Shown here piece by piece: positions 4,713 through 6,174 of a stretch of DNA of 6,174 bases (position 1 is its first letter; each line of letters starts with the position of its first letter). The position numbers and the translations under genes were made by a program. The notes beneath the pieces are model-generated. The model saw only the letters and a program-made list of their open reading frames with translations, ran no database searches and was not told where the DNA came from. The stretch is taken from the NCBI GenBank assembly GCA_030604585.1, contig JAUVVP010000132.1, forward strand, positions 1-6,174, given 5' to 3'. Source of the DNA: Planctomycetota bacterium (GTDB lineage: Bacteria; Planctomycetota; Brocadiia; SM23-32).

Positions 4713-5810
4713 ATGAGTCTGAAATCCACAATAGCGGTCGTTGCGGCGCTGTTCTTCATGTTCGCTTCGCGCCCTGCGGATGGGGTGCCCCGTGCGGCGA
4801 TGCGGGCGGAGTCGCCGCGGGCTTTCGGGCTTGCCCGGAGGCGTTCGGCGGGCCCCCGGCGGGTGGGGACGTACAGCTCGTCCGTCAGACCGGGCGCAAC
4901 CGTTATGCGCGGCCGGCTGCGAACGCGCCGTGATGATGCGGCCCACCGTGACGGGAAGGATCGCTTCTCGAAGCGGCGTGACCGTCGCCCCCGCCGTTCC
5001 GGGTTCAGCCTCTCTCTGCACTACCCGTACGGGGGCTCCTATTGGCGCTCATACTCCTATTATCCCTACGTCTACTATTCCTACTGGCCTCGCTACTACT
5101 GGCCCGCGCGGTCGTATACGTACGTGAGATTGGAGACGCCGACGGTCGGGCGGGAGCTGACGCTCATAGCAGTGCAGCCCTACGCAACCGACGAGAGGGC
5201 TGCGCCGGGCAAGGGCGGGCCGCCGCGCGAGGAGGGGGAGCGGATATTCGATTCGCCGCTCGCTGCCATGCTGAACGGCCCGGAGAGGGTGGGCCCGGCC
5301 TTCGCCCTCGGCGAGGCTAAGCTGAAGGACGGCGAGTTCGACGAGGCGATCGCGGCGTTCCAGCATGCCCTGGGGGACGATCCGGAGGACGGGGTGCCTC
5401 GGGTCGCGCTGGCGCTTGCGTTGCTGGGCGACGGGCAGTATGAGAGCGCCGCCTATATGCTCAGACGTGGCCTGCGTGCGCTGCCCGACCGTGACTTCGT
5501 CCGGCTCGATCTGGCGGAGGCGTTCGGCGGAGCGGAGGCCTATCAACCCGTCGAGGCCCGGCTGCGAGAGGCCGCCGCCGGCGATCCGTCCGATGCTGAC
5601 CTCCAGTTCCTGCTGGGGTTTCAGCACTTCGCCACGGGCCGTTACATAGAGGCCGCCAAGGTCCTCTGGCCCCTCTACGAAGCGAACCCGGACGATTCGT
5701 TGACGAAGGAGTTGCTTCTCGCAGCGGAGCGCCGCCTGGGCGCCGAGGCGCAAGAGGAGGCCGAGGGCGCTGAGCCCGAGGCAGAGGAGGCCGCAGCCGA
5801 CCAGGGGTAG
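4713..5810 (+). CDS. Predicted exported protein: Arg-rich, Tyr-rich tract, TPR repeats
   Basis: I do not recognise a named family. The 365 residues read in order: a signal peptide at about 1-24 (MSLKSTIAVVAALFFMFA core); an Arg-rich segment at 26-97 with roughly 20 Arg; a Tyr/Trp-rich tract at 104-137 with 14 Tyr and 3 Trp; the motif PTVGRELTL at 143-151; then about four TPR-like helical pairs at 194-328. The clearest repeats are GEAKLKDGEFDEAIAAFQHA and QHFATGRYIEAAKVLWPLYE; the third is degenerate. The tail, about 341-365, is Glu/Ala-rich. TPR units normally mediate protein contacts, so a scaffold role in the envelope or periplasm is plausible. Exported Tyr-rich plus TPR proteins are, to my knowledge, frequent in Planctomycetota. 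The start is supported by GGGG 6 nt upstream and by the signal peptide. It is divergent from the rng operon and lies 37 nt before a second exported-protein gene. Confidence 0.85.
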   Translation: MSLKSTIAVVAALFFMFASRPADGVPRAAMRAESPRAFGLARRRSAGPRRVGTYSSSVRPGATVMRGRLRTRRDDAAHRDGKDRFSKRRDRRPRRSGFSLSLHYPYGGSYWRSYSYYPYVYYSYWPRYYWPARSYTYVRLETPTVGRELTLIAVQPYATDERAAPGKGGPPREEGERIFDSPLAAMLNGPERVGPAFALGEAKLKDGEFDEAIAAFQHALGDDPEDGVPRVALALALLGDGQYESAAYMLRRGLRALPDRDFVRLDLAEAFGGAEAYQPVEARLREAAAGDPSDADLQFLLGFQHFATGRYIEAAKVLWPLYEANPDDSLTKELLLAAERRLGAEAQEEAEGAEPEAEEAAADQG

Positions 5811-5847
5811 AATACGCATGAAGCGAACCGAGCTTTTGAGGTGGGCC

Positions 5848-6174
5848 ATGGACGCCAAGAAAACGATGGCCGTTGTGGCTATGGGTGCCTGGCTGTTGGC
5901 GGCCTGCTTCGCCTTCGCGGGGGCGGCGCAGGAGGGGGCCTCGGGGTCGGACGCCGGCGAGGGACCGGGCCGCGAGCCCGACGTGCGGAAACGGCGCCGG
6001 CACGTGCCCATCGTAGGGCGCGAGCTGCTGCTGTTCCCGCGCCGCTTCAGGCGCCAGGCGCGCAACCTGGCCGGGGCCGCGCGACAGCCCGGCCAGGCGA
6101 GAGACCGGCAGTGGCAGCCCATCTCGTCGGACGTTTCCTTCTACGACCCGGTCAACGGCTACTACTACTACCCG
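5848..6174 (+). CDS. Partial CDS, predicted exported or lipoprotein with basic region and Tyr run
   Basis: I do not recognise this protein. The frame is open for 109 codons to the window edge and is incomplete at its C-terminus. It begins MDAKKTMAVVAMGAWLLAAC, a signal sequence with two Lys and a hydrophobic core. LAAC at 17-20 could be a lipobox with Cys20 lipidated; otherwise cleavage after AFAGAA near 27 is possible. After an acidic/Gly stretch come basic RKRRRH (48-52 area), the motif PIVGRELLL at 54-62, more Arg-rich sequence, and FYDPVNGYYYYP at 98-109. The motif and Tyr run resemble features of the preceding gene product, suggesting related function or descent. I chose the ATG at 5848 because GAGGTG lies 5 nt upstream; an in-frame ATG at 5818 would add ten residues with a poorer site. 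Probably co-transcribed with the TPR gene. Confidence 0.75.
   Translation, partial: MDAKKTMAVVAMGAWLLAACFAFAGAAQEGASGSDAGEGPGREPDVRKRRRHVPIVGRELLLFPRRFRRQARNLAGAARQPGQARDRQWQPISSDVSFYDPVNGYYYYP

Noticed and set aside
5808..5813. TAGAAT as a promoter -10 for the last gene
   Set aside because: At 17 nt upstream the sequence is AGGAGG, not a -35 match, and the hexamer overlaps the preceding stop codon. Co-transcription is simpler.
5049..6122. 357-codon minus-strand frame across the two exported-protein genes
   Set aside because: It spans two plus-strand genes that have signal sequences, ribosome binding sites and TPR repeats; its product is Arg/Leu-rich and featureless.

Overview
This is a GC-rich bacterial window with two divergent blocks. 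The minus strand, read right to left, carries a compact housekeeping run: a DUF2344 (radical-SAM-linked, TIGR03936-like) protein, RNase G/E (rng), ribosomal protein L21 (rplU), ribosomal protein L27 (rpmA) and the ribosome-associated GTPase Obg (obgE). The plus strand, in the right quarter, carries two genes for predicted exported proteins with Tyr-rich tracts; the first also has TPR repeats and the second runs off the window. No tRNA, rRNA, CRISPR array, insertion sequence or phage gene was seen.

The gene order DUF2344-rng-rplU-rpmA-obgE is known in several bacterial phyla. The L27 sequence type, the Obg without a C-terminal extension, and the exported Tyr-rich/TPR proteins fit a Planctomycetota-like (PVC) organism best. 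That placement is an inference with modest confidence; no marker here settles it.

Layout: 1-188 is a lower-GC end region with only a doubtful partial reading frame on the minus strand. 189-1217 is obgE. 1218-1444 is a non-coding spacer with strong GC-rich hairpins and a short repeated unit. 1445-2023 holds rpmA and rplU. 2024-2116 holds a near-consensus promoter (TTGAAA-N17-TAGAAT) for rplU-rpmA-obgE and a leader hairpin over the rplU ribosome binding site. 2117-3610 is rng and 3636-4274 is the DUF2344 gene, read from a TTG start. 4275-4712 is a divergent control region with one candidate promoter for each block, a long structured leader on the rng side, and a nested inverted repeat between the promoters. 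4713-5810 is the TPR gene and 5848-6174 is the start of a second exported-protein gene.

The minus-strand genes link RNA maturation and ribosome assembly: RNase G/E trims rRNA precursors and turns over mRNA, L21 and L27 are 50S proteins, and Obg checks 50S assembly. The plus-strand pair appears unrelated to them. Its two proteins share a PxVGRELxL motif plus Tyr-rich segments, which hints at an undescribed surface or envelope family.
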